DNA from: Hyphomicrobiales bacterium
GTDB lineage: Bacteria > Pseudomonadota > Alphaproteobacteria > Rhizobiales > Beijerinckiaceae
NCBI GenBank assembly: GCA_017302635.1
Contig: JAFLCX010000002.1
Coordinates: 496,001-560,000, forward strand
Reading direction: 5' to 3'
Length of the DNA stretch: 64,000 bases
In this document: positions 61,799 to 64,000 of the stretch, piece after piece
How positions within the stretch are numbered: the stretch's first letter is position 1
Layout: every line of letters starts with the position of its first letter
The notes under the pieces: generated by a model
The model's database searches: none
What the model saw: the letters and a program-made list of their open reading frames with translations, nothing else
Told to the model about the DNA's origin: nothing
Translations under genes and position numbers: made by a program

Positions 61799-63697
61799 AT
61801 GGGTTTGCTCTCCGCGCTGACAAATGCGGTTTCAGGGCTGACAATCAATCAGGCCCAGATGGATATCGTCTCCCGCAACATCGCGAATGCGGGCACGGTG
61901 GGTTTCAACCGCCGCGTGCTGCGCACGCAGGAAACCAGCGCCACCGGCATCACCGCTGGCGCGGTGCGCGAGATCGGTGTCGACCGCATGCTCGACACCC
62001 TTCTGCAGAGGCAGTTGCGCACCGAGGCGGGCGGCTCCGGCTACTCGAACATCCGCGCGGACTACCTGAAGCGCGTCGATGCCCTGTTCGGCCAGCCGGG
62101 CAGCACAGTGGGCATCAACCAGTCTTTCGCCGATTTCTCGAACGCCATGCAGCAGCTCGCGGCTGACCCGGCTTCGCCGACATCCCGCCAGGATGCGCTC
62201 GGCAAGGCGCAGAGCCTCGCCGCGATGATCTCCTCGCTCTCGAACAACGTGCAGGCCATGCGCGGCGAGATCGAGGCGCGCCTCGCCAATGATGCGCAGA
62301 AGGTGAACGGCCTTCTCGATGGCATCGAGCGCACCACGCGCACGCTCGCTTCCACGTTCGACAGCGCGACCCGTCAGGGTCTGCTGGATGAACGCGACCG
62401 CTATGTCGATGAAATGTCGAGCTATCTCGATGTCCGCACCTACGATAACGGCACCGGCAATTTCAACATCTACACCTCGGGCGGCGCACCGCTCTTTGTC
62501 GAGGGCCGCAAGCTGCGCCTTCAGTTCGACGAACGCTTCACGGTGACGGCGGATAGCGTCTACGACCCGGTAGTCGCCAATTCCGGCGTGGGTCACCTGC
62601 GGATCGGGGATCCGATCGGTGGAGCCGTGGACCTCACCAACAATGGCGCGATCCGCTCCGGGAGCTTTGCCGCCCTGTTCGATCTGCGCGATCGCATCCT
62701 GACGGAGACGCAGGCCCATCTCGATGAATTTGCGGCCGCTATCGCGACATCACTCGGCGACACGACGGTGAACGGCGCCGCGGCGACGGTGGGTGCGGCG
62801 ACCGGCTTCGACGTCAACCTGAACAACCTCCAGAGCGGCAACGTCATCACGCTCAACTACACCGAGACGCCAGCGGGCACCCAGCGCAAGGTTTCGCTGA
62901 TCGTTGTGAACAATCCTGCCGCCCTGCCGCTCGCAGCGGGAGCGACTGCTGATCCGAACGATTTCGAATTCGGGATCGACTTCTCGGGCGGTATTCCGGC
63001 GGCCATCACCGCGATCGGTGTGGCGCTCGCCGGCCTGCCCTCCGGCGCGGGCCTGACGGTGACCAACCCGGCTGCGGGCGTGATGCGGATCGTCGATGAC
63101 GGTGTGGGCAACACGACCAACGTCAACTCGCTCTCGGCCCGGCGCACCGTGACGGCCTTGACCGACGACACCATGTCGCTGCCCTTCTTCGTCGATCAGT
63201 CCGGCCTGCCGGTGGTCTATTCCGGTTCGTTCGATAACGGACCTCAGAAGCGCGGCTTCGCGGCTTCGATCCGGGTCAACCCCGCGCTGCTCGCCGATCC
63301 GAGCCGCCTTGTGGTGTTCGACACGATCCTGCCCGGCACGACTGCAGCGGGTGATCCCGCGCGCCCCTCGTTCCTGCGTGACCAGCTCCAGAGCTGGGAG
63401 ACCGATTACACGCCCTCGATCTCGCTGACCGGCTCCACCGCGATCTATCGCGGCACGGCAGCGCAGTTCATCGACCGGGTCATCGCGACCCAGTCGCAGG
63501 CCTCCAGCAATGCGACCGCCTTGCAGGAGGGCCAGGAAATCGTGGTTGCCACCCTGCGCGAGCGCGTCGCCGACGTTTCCGGCGTCAGCACCGATCAGGA
63601 ACTCGGTGACCTGATCCAGATTCAGAACACCTATTCCGCCAATGCTCGCATCGTCTCCGCCGTGCGCGAGATGTTCGATGCCCTGTTGAGGATCTAA
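61799..63697 (+). CDS. flgK: Flagellar hook-associated protein 1 (FlgK)
   Basis: Junction protein between hook and filament, 632 residues. The N-terminus (MGLLSALTNAVSGLTINQAQMDIVSRNIANAGTVGFNRR) has the rod-hook motif and the C-terminus ends EELGDLIQIQNTYSANARIVSAVREMFDALL-like, the standard FlgK pattern. The middle third is Gly/Ser/Thr-rich and variable, with YSNIRADYLKRVDALFG. AGAGGAGG lies immediately upstream, a strong Shine-Dalgarno. It precedes flgL directly. Confidence 0.94.
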   Translation: MGLLSALTNAVSGLTINQAQMDIVSRNIANAGTVGFNRRVLRTQETSATGITAGAVREIGVDRMLDTLLQRQLRTEAGGSGYSNIRADYLKRVDALFGQPGSTVGINQSFADFSNAMQQLAADPASPTSRQDALGKAQSLAAMISSLSNNVQAMRGEIEARLANDAQKVNGLLDGIERTTRTLASTFDSATRQGLLDERDRYVDEMSSYLDVRTYDNGTGNFNIYTSGGAPLFVEGRKLRLQFDERFTVTADSVYDPVVANSGVGHLRIGDPIGGAVDLTNNGAIRSGSFAALFDLRDRILTETQAHLDEFAAAIATSLGDTTVNGAAATVGAATGFDVNLNNLQSGNVITLNYTETPAGTQRKVSLIVVNNPAALPLAAGATADPNDFEFGIDFSGGIPAAITAIGVALAGLPSGAGLTVTNPAAGVMRIVDDGVGNTTNVNSLSARRTVTALTDDTMSLPFFVDQSGLPVVYSGSFDNGPQKRGFAASIRVNPALLADPSRLVVFDTILPGTTAAGDPARPSFLRDQLQSWETDYTPSISLTGSTAIYRGTAAQFIDRVIATQSQASSNATALQEGQEIVVATLRERVADVSGVSTDQELGDLIQIQNTYSANARIVSAVREMFDALLRI

Positions 63698-63701
63698 GGC
63701 C

Positions 63702-64000
63702 ATGAGTTCGTTTTCGAGTCTCTATCCCTTCGCCGCCGGCACCATCCGCTCGCTCAATCACTCGCGGATGCTCTCGGACATGCGTGGCCAGTTGCAGGAT
63801 TTGCAGCGTCAGCTCTCATCCGGCAAGAAAAGCGAGACCTATGGGGGCCTCGGCGACAAGCGCGTCTCGGCACTGACGTTCCGCAACCAATCCAGTGTGG
63901 CCACCAGCTTCAAGAGCGTGGTCGAGCTCACGGATATTCGCCTTCAGGTGATGACAAAGCGCACCGAGGAAGTGTCGAAATCGGTCGATTCCGCACGCGC
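63702..64000 (+). CDS. flgL: Flagellar hook-associated protein 3 (FlgL), 3'-partial
   Basis: The frame from ATG 63702 stays open to the window end. Its first ~100 residues (FAAGTIRSLNHSRMLSDMRGQLQDLQRQLSSGKKSETYGGLG) show the FlgL-like N-terminal heptad pattern and the SSGKKSETYGGLG element common to flagellin-like proteins. It lies 4 bp after the flgK stop, so the two are co-transcribed. The rest is outside the window. Confidence 0.85.
   Translation, partial: MSSFSSLYPFAAGTIRSLNHSRMLSDMRGQLQDLQRQLSSGKKSETYGGLGDKRVSALTFRNQSSVATSFKSVVELTDIRLQVMTKRTEEVSKSVDSAR

Overview
The window reads as a chromosomal segment of a high-GC, motile alphaproteobacterium, most likely of the order Hyphomicrobiales (Rhizobiales). 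The inference rests on the alphaproteobacterial style of IlvB, the STAS-MlaE fusion, two adrenodoxin-type ferredoxins, a giant coiled-coil protein resembling the Growth Pole Ring protein (GPR/RgsE) of rhizobia, and several TRAP transporters. There is no rRNA, prophage, insertion sequence or CRISPR array. The first gene (HtrA/DegP-like protease) and the last (flgL) are cut by the window edges.

Layout. 0-3.3 kb: DegP-like protease, serB, miaA. 3.3-8.4 kb: a PAS-GGDEF protein, then a TRAP operon (dctP-dctQ-dctM) of the 2-oxoacid/TakP type. 8.4-14.5 kb: branched-chain amino-acid block with an attenuator-type leader, ilvB, a threonine-dehydratase-like gene, ilvN, a LysE exporter, a TetR regulator and ilvC. 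14.5-19.4 kb: housekeeping and accessory enzymes (EEP nuclease-like, pdxY, ComEA-like secreted protein, PhzF-like, Nudix, lipoprotein). 19.5-22.4 kb: a leucine-rich leader peptide, leuA and a ROK sugar kinase. 22.5-28.2 kb: tRNA-Lys with a 3'-end partial copy, a second TRAP transporter, a FadR-type GntR regulator and a glycerate 2-kinase. 28.3-33.0 kb: pobA and a partial inositol cluster iolD-iolE-iolB. 33.2-40.2 kb: polyprenyl-phosphate sugar transferase, rhodanese, a molybdenum hydroxylase large subunit without its partner subunits, two c-type cytochromes, an XRE-cupin regulator and a ferredoxin. 40.2-46.5 kb: DMT transporter, CheZ-like phosphatase and an Mla lipid-transport operon. 46.6-58.5 kb: GPR-like protein, Hpt protein, ferredoxin, CcdA-like protein, MFS transporter, UspA, SixA and the YcjX/YcjF pair. 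58.5-64 kb: two tandem flgE hook genes, each behind a sigma-54-type promoter with a shared upstream element, then flgK and flgL.

The most interesting material is regulatory. Two separate branched-chain biosynthetic operons (ilvB and leuA) begin with short peptides rich in the amino acids the pathway makes; the ilvB one is followed by a classical terminator and an alternative pairing, while the leuA one has mutually exclusive hairpins but no U-run. The two hook genes share a -24/-12 promoter and an upstream 16-bp element at almost identical spacing (83 and 84 bp), which looks like a duplicated activator/sigma-54 control module. The threonine-dehydratase-like gene between ilvB and ilvN would supply 2-oxobutyrate directly to the synthase encoded around it.

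All functional names come from reading motifs and family resemblance by eye; no database search was possible.
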